Shown: one piece after another, positions 8,533 to 16,715 of the stretch | Numbering within the stretch: the stretch's first letter is position 1 | How the letters are laid out: the number at the start of each line of letters is the position of its first letter | Assembly: GCF_000631985.1 (NCBI RefSeq) | Contig: NZ_JFYN01000043.1 | Coordinates: 186,001-250,000 of the forward strand | Length of the DNA stretch: 64,000 nt | Source: Pseudomonas sp. RIT288 | GTDB lineage: Bacteria > Pseudomonadota > Gammaproteobacteria > Pseudomonadales > Pseudomonadaceae | Direction: 5' to 3' | The notes under the pieces: generated by a model | The model's database searches: none | The model's input: the letters and a program-made list of their open reading frames with translations, nothing else | Told to the model about the DNA's origin: nothing | Program-made: the position numbers and the translations under genes

Positions 8533-9060
8533 ATGACGATCGGCATTGTCGGCGGCTGGGAGAGCAAGGCAGGGTTGCTGGTTCGTAATACGGGCGCGAA
8601 AAAGCAGGTGAGTCAAAGCGTCAAGGTGCAGCAGATGCTGACCATGGTCGGTAACGATCCGAACGCGCTGAACACCGCGGAAATGGACAAGCAGGGCCTG
8701 CGCAGGAACATCAAGGGCTTCGATCCGTCGAACACTTCGGTAAAACAACTGGGCAATCTGAGCGTTTTCCTGCGCAGCCGCGGGCTGATCTCCGAGATCA
8801 CGTCGTTCACGTTGCTCAATGCCGGCGACAAGTTCGACCGGTTCGGCGTGACCAAAGACGTTGATGCCAAATTCAACGCGCTGGAGTATTTCGCGACTCA
8901 GCTCGACGCGATCCAGAACAATGGCCTCAATGGCAATGCCTACGGCAAGAACCTGATCCCTGAATTCAAAAAGGCGATCTACGTTCTGCAAAACCTGAAA
9001 ACCTACGGTGAAGGCAACGCGCCGAAACCGGCGGACCAAGGCGTCAAAGCCAAGGCCTGA
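8533..9060 (+). CDS. Hypothetical protein, Pseudomonas type, 175 residues
   Basis: I do not recognise the family. The product is soluble, without a signal peptide or membrane segment, and mixed-charge. A central alpha-helical stretch (TSVKQLGNLSVFLRSRGLISEITSF) leads into FDRFGVTKDVDAKFNALEYFATQLDAIQ, and the tail is Lys/Pro-rich. The start at 8533 is set by GGGAG nine bases upstream; an in-frame opening further left has no ribosome binding site. Codon use is normal for the genome. It stands alone and ends in a strong hairpin terminator. Overall look (N-terminal glycine-rich turn, long helices, no cysteines) would fit a secreted or surface-associated small protein, but that is only a guess. 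Confidence 0.7.
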   Translation: MTIGIVGGWESKAGLLVRNTGAKKQVSQSVKVQQMLTMVGNDPNALNTAEMDKQGLRRNIKGFDPSNTSVKQLGNLSVFLRSRGLISEITSFTLLNAGDKFDRFGVTKDVDAKFNALEYFATQLDAIQNNGLNGNAYGKNLIPEFKKAIYVLQNLKTYGEGNAPKPADQGVKAKA

Positions 9061-9071
9061 GCCTTGAACAA

Positions 9072-9104
9072 CGGCCCGCCCATTCTTTGGGCGGGCCGTG
9101 TGTG
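9072..9104. terminator. Bidirectional hairpin terminator
   Basis: A perfect 10-bp stem, CGGCCCGCCC and its complement around a 7-base loop, lies between the convergent hypothetical gene and the GNAT gene. The downstream T-run is weak (GTGTGTGTTT). Confidence 0.7.
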
Positions 9105-9107
9105 TTT

Positions 9108-10034
9108 CTAGCACCGGTACATTTCGCCGGCCTGTCGGGCCTGGTCCTGCAAGCGTTGCATGTGCGGGCAGTGCAATGTCAGCGTCGAGGGTTGATAGCC
9201 GCGATGAAACAGCGCCAGCCAGCCTTCGCTACGCTCATCGGGGACGATCCCGGTGAAAGCGAATCCCGCATCGACAAGTTTGCCCAGTGCACCGGGAAAC
9301 CCTTGGGCGAGTCTGAGCCTGACTGAAACCAGCCAGTTTGCCGGCAGTCTTTCCACTTGCCTGAGCAGGTTGTCATCGAGTTCCTTGAGCACAATGTCAT
9401 AGCGCCCCGAGGTGTGTTCGACATGGACTTTCGGGCCTCTCCAGGGCGCGGCTTTGTCGGTGGTGCCAAACACCGCCTCCAGATGCGACATCAATTCGCC
9501 GCAATCCGTCGGCCAGGCCAGCGCAGGCAGCGGGCGTCGAAAGCCATCGATATTGTAATGGCCGACAACGATCGTCTCTCGGCTTCGTCCATCGAAGGGC
9601 GAAGATGTGTAATCCGGCAACAGACCGCAGCTGTGAAAGCCGAGACTGGCGGCCATACGTTGTGTATACGGATGATGCGTGACCTGCTTGATGGTGACGC
9701 CCCGGCAATCCAGGGCCTGGGCGTGAATCAGCAATTGTCGGCCCAACTGGGTGGCGATGTTTTGCCCGCGAGTGTCCGGGTGTACCACCGTCAGTGCCAG
9801 TTCTGCCAGTGAGGATCTGCCAGACTGGCGAAACAGGGTGGCATGCCCGCGAATCTGCTCGTTCAGCACCGCCACCAGCGAGTGCCAGCGTCCGTCACTG
9901 TGGTTCTGACTGATCATGCACGGCAGATACACATGCGGTTGAGGATAATGAGTGCCGTAGATTGCTTCGAACAGGTCACTGACTGCCGGTGCGTCGGTGA
10001 TGCGATAACGTCGCAGGGTTGTCCTGTCCATCAT
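9108..10034 (-). CDS. GNAT-family acyltransferase, last gene of the LuxE/LuxC-type operon
   Basis: A 308-residue protein. The N-terminal about 160 residues are a GNAT fold: the core strand SLAELALTVVHPDTRG is followed by the acyl-CoA pyrophosphate loop RGQNIATQLGRQLL, then YTQRMAASLGFHSCGLLPDY. The C-terminal half (from about 170) is not a recognisable second GNAT domain and has no obvious family. The start codon overlaps the stop of the ligase gene (ATGA at 10034-10031), so it belongs to the operon; an ATG three bases further in is also possible. Within the cluster it is the obvious candidate to move an activated acyl group onto an amine. The acyl donor may be acetyl-CoA or a product of the neighbouring ligases; this cannot be decided from sequence. 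Confidence 0.75.
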   Translation of the reverse strand: MMDRTTLRRYRITDAPAVSDLFEAIYGTHYPQPHVYLPCMISQNHSDGRWHSLVAVLNEQIRGHATLFRQSGRSSLAELALTVVHPDTRGQNIATQLGRQLLIHAQALDCRGVTIKQVTHHPYTQRMAASLGFHSCGLLPDYTSSPFDGRSRETIVVGHYNIDGFRRPLPALAWPTDCGELMSHLEAVFGTTDKAAPWRGPKVHVEHTSGRYDIVLKELDDNLLRQVERLPANWLVSVRLRLAQGFPGALGKLVDAGFAFTGIVPDERSEGWLALFHRGYQPSTLTLHCPHMQRLQDQARQAGEMYRC

Positions 10035-11320
10035 GTTTGCTGCTCGCACGGGGTCTGATAGTCGCGCCGATCCACGACCGGCTGATGCTTGCCGGAACGT
10101 GGATGAGATGTCAGCTCATCGCTGGCGCAGGCGATCACATGCAGATCGAGCAACTGATCGTCATGCAGCTTCTCGATCAACGGGTATTGCTCGATCAGCG
10201 CGCTCCGCAGGCGTGCGTTCGCCTTGGCGATATCAGGCATTCGCGTGTCGGGTACCCATCTGAGGCTCAGCAGGTCTTTTTTCCCCTGCTGCTCGATGAC
10301 CAATTGCCAGTCGGCGCTGGTACCGAGGCTTTGCACCAGATCGCCAATGTCACTGATGTCCAGAGTCAAAACACCCACCCGCACTCGCTGGCTGCTCATG
10401 CTGCGTCCCATCAGCGCGAATTTGCGCATGGGCGTGCCGGCCGGTTCACGCCAGCACGCCAGATCGCCGACGGGATAGCGGATGACGGGCATCAGGCGAC
10501 GGGTCAGATTGGTCATGACCAGCCTGCCGTTACGGTCGCATTCTTCGATGATAGCGCCGCTCACTTCATCGATGATCTCCAGCACGCTATGGCGCTCCAG
10601 CATCCGGTGTTCGCCCAGGGCGCAATCGCGGGTGCTGACGCCGATCAGTCCGGCATCGACGCTGGCGTAACCGATGGAGGCAATACGCGCATTCGGGAGC
10701 ACCCGGCGCAGCACTTGCAGCTGTGCGCCGAACAGGCTCTCGCCACCGTAGAGCAGGGTTTCGACTCCTTCCAGGATCTGCGACCGGCGCTCGAGCCAGG
10801 CGGCAAATTTCAGCAGTTGCGCCGGCACGCCAACGAGCACATTGATCCTGTTCGCAACGATCGACTCGGCCAGTACGGCGCTGTCGACGGCCCCGGTGAA
10901 CGGAAACTCGCTGACGGGCGTCTCGACATGTGCCAAGGCATCGTGGACGAAAATGAAGCTGGCATACAGATCGCCGACGAAGAACAGATTGGCAACCCGG
11001 TCGCCGGGGTTCAGCTGCGCCGTGAGGTGGCTGCCGAAATCGCGCGTCAGGGTTTGCCATTCTGCGCGGGTGAACAGCGACAGTTTGCCTGAACCGGTCG
11101 TACCCCCGGTCTTGAAGACCAGCGCATCCGCCGTCGGGCCGGTCAATAGCGGCCACTGCTGGGGGGGCTGGCAGCCGCGCCAGTACTGCGTGGGGTCGAT
11201 CAGGGGCAACCCGCTCAAGCCGTTGAAGGGTTCTGTGACATCTTTGAAGTGTTCACGGTAATAAGTCGAATGTCGGCGAGCAAAACCGAGCAAGGCCTGC
11301 AGATCTACGGTGGTGTTCAT
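10031..11320 (-). CDS. PaaK-like adenylate-forming enzyme (phenylacetate-CoA ligase / CoF synthetase family)
   Basis: A 429-residue stand-alone acyl-activating enzyme. Visible adenylation motifs are the phosphate loop VFKTGGTTGSGKLS, LLYGGESLFG, GYASVDAGLIG, the ribose-binding RYPVGDLACW, and a C-terminal lysine motif SGKHQPVVDRRDY that matches the catalytic-lysine region of PaaK-type enzymes. It would activate a carboxylate as acyl-AMP and pass it to CoA or a protein thiol. The C-terminal motif is shared with the ligase half of the neighbouring fusion protein, so the two ligase modules are paralogous. It starts 49 bases after that gene and overlaps the GNAT gene by 4 bases. Substrate unknown. 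Confidence 0.8.
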   Translation of the reverse strand: MNTTVDLQALLGFARRHSTYYREHFKDVTEPFNGLSGLPLIDPTQYWRGCQPPQQWPLLTGPTADALVFKTGGTTGSGKLSLFTRAEWQTLTRDFGSHLTAQLNPGDRVANLFFVGDLYASFIFVHDALAHVETPVSEFPFTGAVDSAVLAESIVANRINVLVGVPAQLLKFAAWLERRSQILEGVETLLYGGESLFGAQLQVLRRVLPNARIASIGYASVDAGLIGVSTRDCALGEHRMLERHSVLEIIDEVSGAIIEECDRNGRLVMTNLTRRLMPVIRYPVGDLACWREPAGTPMRKFALMGRSMSSQRVRVGVLTLDISDIGDLVQSLGTSADWQLVIEQQGKKDLLSLRWVPDTRMPDIAKANARLRSALIEQYPLIEKLHDDQLLDLHVIACASDELTSHPRSGKHQPVVDRRDYQTPCEQQT

Positions 11321-11369
11321 GGGGTTTTCTTATGGAAAGGAGCGGTGGGGCGCCAGCCGGCGCCCGTTT

Positions 11370-13772
11370 TCAGCGACGTGAATCAATCACTGGCGGCGTC
11401 TTGCCGCTGTGTCTGTTTCGGGCAAATTGCTCAATGGCACATTGCTCGACGTCCACGGTGAGCAGTCCGGTCTGCACCAGCGTGGTCAGCGTCTGATAGC
11501 CCTGTAGCCGAAGACTGGCCTGAGCCGGTTCCAGAGGGCTGCGCAGTAGCATGCGTTCCAGGCCGTCAGGGCCGTGGTCGAGGACCAGTTGAAACGGTAC
11601 TTGCAGGAGCTGCTCCAGCGTTGCCAGCGAAATGAAATCGGTGCCGATGCGCAGCAGCTTGCCGTGCCGTTGCAACAGTTCGAAGCGCGGTGAGGTCAGA
11701 CCGCAGGCACATGGGCCGGGTAGCCAGCGTCCGCTGTCACCGACGTCATAGCGCTGCACGGACTGGCCCTGACGCGCCCGGGAGGTCACCAGCAGACGAC
11801 CGGACTCACCGTGATTGACTGGCGTGTCATGATCGAAGTCGACGATTTCCAGGTGCTGGATGTCGCTCATCAGGTGGAATACACCGTCTGCCGTGGCCTG
11901 GCAGGCATGGCCCAGGGGGCCGGCATCGACACTGCCGTAAATCGCCGACCGGATCAGCCTGACACCGCAACTTTGCAACAACTCGCGGGTGGGCTCGCTC
12001 ACATGCTCGCCACCGAGAAAAACCTTGTCGATGGCGCCGTAGCGCTGCAGCGTCTGCTGTTCGTTCAGAAACAGCCGGTGCACGGTGCTGGGCATGCCGA
12101 TCAGCACGGTGATCCGTTGTTGCACGATCAGTTGCGCGATCTCGCGATAATCGTCATCCGCCGGAGCGCCCATCGGCCAGTGTCGGGCCTCCAGTTGTTC
12201 CAGCACCTTGGCAAAACTCGAAAACCCGCCGTACAGCCCACCGCTGAAGAACAGGTTCATGACTTTGTCTCGCGCCGGATCCAGGCCGGCCGCCAGCAGG
12301 CCGTCGGCGGTCGCACGCATCTGGCGCTGGAAATCGTGGTAACTGAAACCGGAAAGTGTGGGCGTGCCGCTGCTGCCACCGGAACGAAAGTACAGTTGCG
12401 CCCTGGCGTTCGGTGGCTGACTGATAAACGTCGCCTTGTCCATGATCGGCACCCCCGCCAGCGCGGGTGGAGGAGGCTGGCGGTCAAGGGTGGCGTGACT
12501 CGCCAGCGAGTCCGGCGTCAGGGCGACCGACACGCGGCGGCTCAGGCGCTGCAGGGCATAGACACCGTCATGGGGTTCGCCGTCGTAGCCGTCATGGATG
12601 GCTCCGATCGGGGCGATGCGGGTCACACCGGCGGCGATCAGCGACTGCGCCAGTTCGCCGATCTGCGCCTCATGACAGAGCAAGGCACAGCTCTGCAGCA
12701 CGTTGCGCCACGGCAACAGCGTAGCGCCGAGCTGTTCGCGGGGCAGGGGTTTGAGCAGCAGGCTGCGAAACAGCGCAGAAGGTTCGAGCTGACGGTCATG
12801 GCTCCAGATCACCCGCCAGTGCGGCGTACTCCAGACCCGACCGGCCTGTCCGGCAAAACTCTGGGCCAGCCGTGCCATTGCCGTACCGGTGGTGATTTGC
12901 GAGGCCTCTTCAAGCGTCGGGGTAAGGGCCGGCCATTGCCCGGCGCGACGCTCGAACGCGGCGGCCAGTTCGGTACCGATGTCGTTCAGAACGGCCTCGT
13001 CGTCACTGTCCACCAGCAGCCATTGCGGGCTGGAGCAGGCTTGCTGATCGAGGCGGCAGACTTCATCCACCAGCGCATCCAGGACTGCCGGTGACGCTGC
13101 GTCCGGGGTCAGATAAGCGAAGCTGATGCGGTGCCCCCAGTCGATCCAGCGGCATCCCGGCGGAATCTGCAGCCGAATGGCTTGCAGGGCTGTTTCGCCA
13201 CCCCAGGCGGAGACACCGTTGGCGTGTCTGCACAGCTGAGCGATTTGCCCGGTCGTTGTCGGCAGTACCGCGACGTAACCTCCGAGTTGCCCGCTCGAGT
13301 CACACTCCAGCAACACCTGCAGCAGGCGCGCAGTGAATCCGTCGTCGCTGCTGCTGGGGCGCAGCCAGTTGACGTTGCCGCTCAACAAACCCTCCAGTAC
13401 CGCACAGAATGCCAGCAGCGGTGCGTTGGCCGGGGTGACATGAACCACCAGACCCAGGGGGCTCCAGCGCTCGAAACGCGACTGCCGATAGTCGATGCGC
13501 CGCAGTGAATCGGGTTGCAGGCCCAGCTCACGATCAAGCTTTGCCTGCAGCGTGGCAGGCTGGCAGAAGTCGATCAGGGCCTGGCGCTGATCGGTGTCGA
13601 GTGCCAGCTCCAGAGGCTGATGCTGCAGGCGTTCGGCGAATGCCTGCGCAGCGGTTAGCAATGTGGAGGTCTCAAGGGGTGTCTGCAGCTGATGTGGCAG
13701 TTGCAGATAAAGTTGTTGCAACGCACTGTCGAGATCGCAGTCGGCGTGCAGTTTTCCATTGATCAAATACAT
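11370..13772 (-). CDS. LuxC-type acyl-CoA reductase fused to a PaaK-like adenylate-forming domain
   Basis: An 800-residue two-domain protein. Residues 1 to about 415 are an acyl-CoA/acyl-protein reductase of the LuxC family: nucleotide-binding VVHVTPANAPLLAF, the SAWGGETALQAI and GHRISFAY strands, and the active-site cysteine Cys246 in LDQQACSSPQ, which matches the LuxC DQQAC signature. Residues about 435-800 form an adenylation module: YFRSGGSSGTPTLSGFS, VFLGGEHVSE, AIYGSVDAGPLG, QRYDVGDSGRW and a C-terminal SGKTPPVIDSRR. The fusion puts acid activation and reduction to an aldehyde on one chain. The start at 13772 has GGAGA and sits one base after the luxE-like stop; an in-frame ATG further upstream inside luxE is unlikely. 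Canonical LuxC is about 480 residues with no ligase tail, so the fusion is unusual. Confidence 0.8.
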   Translation of the reverse strand: MYLINGKLHADCDLDSALQQLYLQLPHQLQTPLETSTLLTAAQAFAERLQHQPLELALDTDQRQALIDFCQPATLQAKLDRELGLQPDSLRRIDYRQSRFERWSPLGLVVHVTPANAPLLAFCAVLEGLLSGNVNWLRPSSSDDGFTARLLQVLLECDSSGQLGGYVAVLPTTTGQIAQLCRHANGVSAWGGETALQAIRLQIPPGCRWIDWGHRISFAYLTPDAASPAVLDALVDEVCRLDQQACSSPQWLLVDSDDEAVLNDIGTELAAAFERRAGQWPALTPTLEEASQITTGTAMARLAQSFAGQAGRVWSTPHWRVIWSHDRQLEPSALFRSLLLKPLPREQLGATLLPWRNVLQSCALLCHEAQIGELAQSLIAAGVTRIAPIGAIHDGYDGEPHDGVYALQRLSRRVSVALTPDSLASHATLDRQPPPPALAGVPIMDKATFISQPPNARAQLYFRSGGSSGTPTLSGFSYHDFQRQMRATADGLLAAGLDPARDKVMNLFFSGGLYGGFSSFAKVLEQLEARHWPMGAPADDDYREIAQLIVQQRITVLIGMPSTVHRLFLNEQQTLQRYGAIDKVFLGGEHVSEPTRELLQSCGVRLIRSAIYGSVDAGPLGHACQATADGVFHLMSDIQHLEIVDFDHDTPVNHGESGRLLVTSRARQGQSVQRYDVGDSGRWLPGPCACGLTSPRFELLQRHGKLLRIGTDFISLATLEQLLQVPFQLVLDHGPDGLERMLLRSPLEPAQASLRLQGYQTLTTLVQTGLLTVDVEQCAIEQFARNRHSGKTPPVIDSRR

Positions 13773-13773
13773 A

Positions 13774-14904
13774 TCAGTGTCTCCCCAGCAATTCGGAAGC
13801 CGCCATGGCACAGCTCCTCGCGGCTGCAGTGCCGGCGCGGCCATGCAGTTGGAACCAGTCGCTCGTCAGCCCACAGCCGCAACTCGCAGCGGGATACAGC
13901 GTGGCGAGGTCACTCATGACCACCGCATGGGCGGGACTTGATGAAATGTATGGGGAGACCAGGCTGAGCAGGCCGCACTGCCCATAGGGCAGGACCGAAA
14001 AGTCCACGGGGCTGCGCACGTACACTTTCGAATAGACCGGCACATGAAAATGGTGGTGGGCACACTCGATGTAAGGCACCGCGTGCTCGACGGCGCCGTA
14101 GCCATCGCGACAGTCTTTGGTATCGATGCCCAACTGCTGCTGGATCCGTGCGTACAGCTGTTGTTTCGGGACTTCTTCGGCGGCACGGGTTTTCCAGCCA
14201 CCGCCAAAAAACGCCAACGATCCCGCCGGCAGTTGCAGATCCGTCACGCCGGTGGCGCGCATGCGTTGCAGGGTTTCCCAGAGAAAGGCCGGGAAACCGA
14301 AGATGCGCACCGGTAGACCTTCTTCGGCAAAGGCTTGCAGAGCTGCTATCACGCCGAACAGATCGAACCGATGACTGTCGCCGTCAGCCCGCAGCGCATA
14401 CACCACCCGATTGACCGGGGCAAAGCCACACAGGAACTGATCGGTGAACGATGTGCCCAGGGTGATCCGCGTCTGGGGTTCGTAACTCAGCAACAGGTAA
14501 TTGCAGGGCGTATGCGGTGTGATCCAGCCGTACTGCGCGAATATCCGCTCGACCATGTACTGCGCTGCGCCGAGGCTGCGCGCGTCATAACGCATGCGGC
14601 TTTTCTGCCCGCTGGTGCCGGAGGACGTCAGTTCCAGCGCGTCCTCGCCAGTGGGGCTGAGCAGCAAATGCTGTTTGAAGAAGTTGGCAAAAATCGGTGG
14701 CAGGTGCGACCAGTCATCAAAGGTTTCGAGGTCTTTGGCTTCGACACCATTGGCGTTCAGCCAATGCTCATAACCCGGGGTCTGTTCGATGTGAAAACGA
14801 GTGATTTCGACCATGGCCCGATCAAACAGACCGGGCGCCACCGAGCCCGGGCAGTAGGCAGCGGTTGACGCACAGAGTGCGTCGCTGTGAGGGAAAGAGT
14901 GCAT
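13774..14904 (-). CDS. LuxE-like acyl-protein synthetase
   Basis: A 376-residue member of the LuxE family, which in luminous bacteria activates a fatty acid as acyl-AMP, takes it onto a cysteine and hands it to LuxC for reduction. The protein shows the family N-terminal helix and HIEQTPGYEHWL, the adenylation loop ELTSSGTSGQKSRMRYD, FGFPAFLWETLQRM, and FGGGWKTRAAEEVPKQQ. Near the C-terminus, ARSCAMAASELL places a cysteine where LuxE has its acyl-accepting residue (inference from position). A CGCG pair lies just before it. Its stop is one base from the LuxC-fusion start and its start overlaps the transporter stop (TAATG). There are no luxAB luciferase genes here, so the aldehyde or acyl product serves another pathway. 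Confidence 0.82.
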   Translation of the reverse strand: MHSFPHSDALCASTAAYCPGSVAPGLFDRAMVEITRFHIEQTPGYEHWLNANGVEAKDLETFDDWSHLPPIFANFFKQHLLLSPTGEDALELTSSGTSGQKSRMRYDARSLGAAQYMVERIFAQYGWITPHTPCNYLLLSYEPQTRITLGTSFTDQFLCGFAPVNRVVYALRADGDSHRFDLFGVIAALQAFAEEGLPVRIFGFPAFLWETLQRMRATGVTDLQLPAGSLAFFGGGWKTRAAEEVPKQQLYARIQQQLGIDTKDCRDGYGAVEHAVPYIECAHHHFHVPVYSKVYVRSPVDFSVLPYGQCGLLSLVSPYISSSPAHAVVMSDLATLYPAASCGCGLTSDWFQLHGRAGTAAARSCAMAASELLGRH

Positions 14905-16169
14905 TAGCGGTCATCCTTTGGTGTAGCCGGTGGAAGGGTGGGTTGCACGGACTGCTGCAGAAAACGCTGGATGAGAGGCAGGCACAGCAAGCCTCCAAGT
15001 GCCGCCCACAGGGCGAAACTCTCGAGACTTTCGGCGCCCCCGACGGCTGCTATCAGCGAACCGCCTGCGCCCATCACGACAATCGAGAGCATGCCGATGG
15101 TTGCGGAAACCAGGCCCTTGCTGTCATCGCTGGCGAACAGTGCCAGCCGGTACAGCGCCGCGTTGCTCATGCCCAGCCCAATGGCATACAGCGACAGGCT
15201 GGCAATCAGCAGCGGCAGCGCAGCGCTCGACAGGGCTGTGCCGATCAATGCGATCAAGCCCAGGCACAATGGCCACAGCGCAACGCGAATGACCCGGGGC
15301 AGCGAGTGGCTGACGAGCAGGCGATCAAGGATCAGATTGCCGGCAATCACGGCGCAGAAGACCGGGATCTGCCACAGCCCGTATTCGCGCGAGGACAGGC
15401 CCAGCAACTGCATCAGCAGCAGCGGCGACAGTCCGATCCAGGCGATCAGTGGCAGGCTCATCAAACCCAGTGCGAGGCTGGCGTACAGAAAGTTGCGGTT
15501 GCCGAGCAAAGTCAGATAGCGCTGTCCAATCTGCCGTCCGTTGAACGCCACCGGCGCCTGTTGCTGGCCGTCGTTGCGCATGACGCCGATGGTCTCGGGC
15601 ATGCAGATATACAGGCCCAGCCAGGCAACAACCGCCGCCAGACCCAGGCCGAGAAACAGTGTTCGCCAGCTCAGCCATTCAAGCAGCAGGCTGCCGAGCA
15701 ATGGCCCGAGCAACGGCGAGAGCAATGCCACATTGCCCAGCAGCGCCATCAGGCGCACGGCATCCGCTTCACGGAAAACTTCCTGCAGGGCCGGATAACT
15801 GACGGCCACGACGAAGCCCAGCCCCATCCCCTGTATCAGCCGCAACAGGTTGAATGCTTCGATACTGCTGGTGATGAAGGTTGCGGCACAGGCCGCACCG
15901 AACAGCAGGCATCCGCTCAACAGCAGACGCCGCCGGCCAAAGCGGTCGGAGAGTGGGCCAATCAGCCACTGCAGGCAGACTCCACCGATCAGGTACAGAT
16001 TGAATGCATAAGGAACATGCCGCGCGTCCGCTTCGAACTCGGAGGTAACGGTCAGCATTGCCGGCATGATCAGGTCGCTGGCCATGTAGGTCAGCAGTTC
16101 AAACAGGGTTAAGGCCAGACAGAAGCCAAGGGCTTGTCCGGGGTTGATATCGATAAGTGTTCTTTGCAT
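14904..16169 (-). CDS. MdfA-like MFS drug/proton antiporter, first gene of the LuxE/LuxC-type operon
   Basis: A 421-residue, 12-helix major-facilitator exporter. It follows the MdfA pattern closely: helix 1 has LFELLTYMASDLIMPAML with the two acidic residues (Glu and Asp) that couple protons in MdfA, then the loop motif QWLIGPLSDRFGRRR, the antiporter motif MALLGNVALLSPLLGPLLG, and MPET after helix 6. MdfA homologues export lipophilic cations and neutral compounds. Because the gene leads the operon and overlaps the luxE-like gene, the likely job is export of, or self-protection against, the operon product. It is preceded by about 180 AT-richer bases that should hold the operon promoter. Confidence 0.85.
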   Translation of the reverse strand: MQRTLIDINPGQALGFCLALTLFELLTYMASDLIMPAMLTVTSEFEADARHVPYAFNLYLIGGVCLQWLIGPLSDRFGRRRLLLSGCLLFGAACAATFITSSIEAFNLLRLIQGMGLGFVVAVSYPALQEVFREADAVRLMALLGNVALLSPLLGPLLGSLLLEWLSWRTLFLGLGLAAVVAWLGLYICMPETIGVMRNDGQQQAPVAFNGRQIGQRYLTLLGNRNFLYASLALGLMSLPLIAWIGLSPLLLMQLLGLSSREYGLWQIPVFCAVIAGNLILDRLLVSHSLPRVIRVALWPLCLGLIALIGTALSSAALPLLIASLSLYAIGLGMSNAALYRLALFASDDSKGLVSATIGMLSIVVMGAGGSLIAAVGGAESLESFALWAALGGLLCLPLIQRFLQQSVQPTLPPATPKDDR

Positions 16170-16348
16170 GCGCGGGTGAGCTCGTGGTTCGGCATCAGGG
16201 GCGCAGAGAGTAGGGGGGTGGAGAGGGAGATTTACACCAGCCAGGTATGACGAGAAATATCAAAAATGCACAAAACGTTGCGGCGCGAAAGAGTCCTACA
16301 AAAGCTTGATCAGTGTCCTACGTGCGCAGGTCAGATTACAGACAGAAA

Positions 16349-16370
16349 GCGCCTACTTTTCAGTAGGCGC
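16349..16370 (-). terminator. Hairpin, probable terminator of the small lipoprotein gene
   Basis: Perfect 9-bp stem GCGCCTACT / AGTAGGCGC with a 4-base loop. On the minus strand it is followed by CTTTCTGTCTGT, which is a weak U-rich tail. It lies about 50 bases past the lipoprotein stop. Confidence 0.5.
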
Positions 16371-16419
16371 GGTCGTTGTGGGAACACGATTTGTAACGTT
16401 TACCCAGTGGAGTCATCCC

Positions 16420-16557
16420 CTATCGATGTTGGTAATAACCGGGGCCTTCCTGATAACGATGGTGGCCGTCATGCCAGCCGCCGTGGGGGAAAATGATGCA
16501 GCCGTTCAAGGTCAGTACGGCAAGGACGGGAATCAGCCAGGTGATTCGACGGAACAT
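16420..16557 (-). CDS. Small lipoprotein, 45 residues
   Basis: A very short gene. The product begins MFRRITWLIPVLAVLTLNGC, a complete lipoprotein signal with lipobox L-N-G-C (Cys20 would be the lipidated first residue). The mature part is only 26 residues and is rich in His, Gly and Tyr (WHDGHHRYQEGPGYYQHR), which could bind metal. RBS AGGATC lies nine bases before the ATG and a hairpin follows the stop. Five His in 26 residues suggests metal or periplasmic contact. Function unknown; the frame, signal and RBS together make it a real gene. Confidence 0.75.
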   Translation of the reverse strand: MFRRITWLIPVLAVLTLNGCIIFPHGGWHDGHHRYQEGPGYYQHR

Positions 16558-16715
16558 TTCAAGGATCCTCATGGTTACGCCGGCATGAAGCCAAAACTCT
16601 TCATCGGCTGTAACATGAGACCGCGTTCAGCCAGGCTCATCCCCGCAACACGGTATGTGCATGGCATGCAATCGGATACAAACCGGATACATTTGAAAGT
16701 TTCAGGAACCTGTCA

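Noticed and set aside
9108..16169. A lux bioluminescence operon
   Set aside because: LuxE- and LuxC-like proteins are present, but there is no luxA, luxB or luxD in the window and the neighbours are ligases, an acyltransferase and an exporter.
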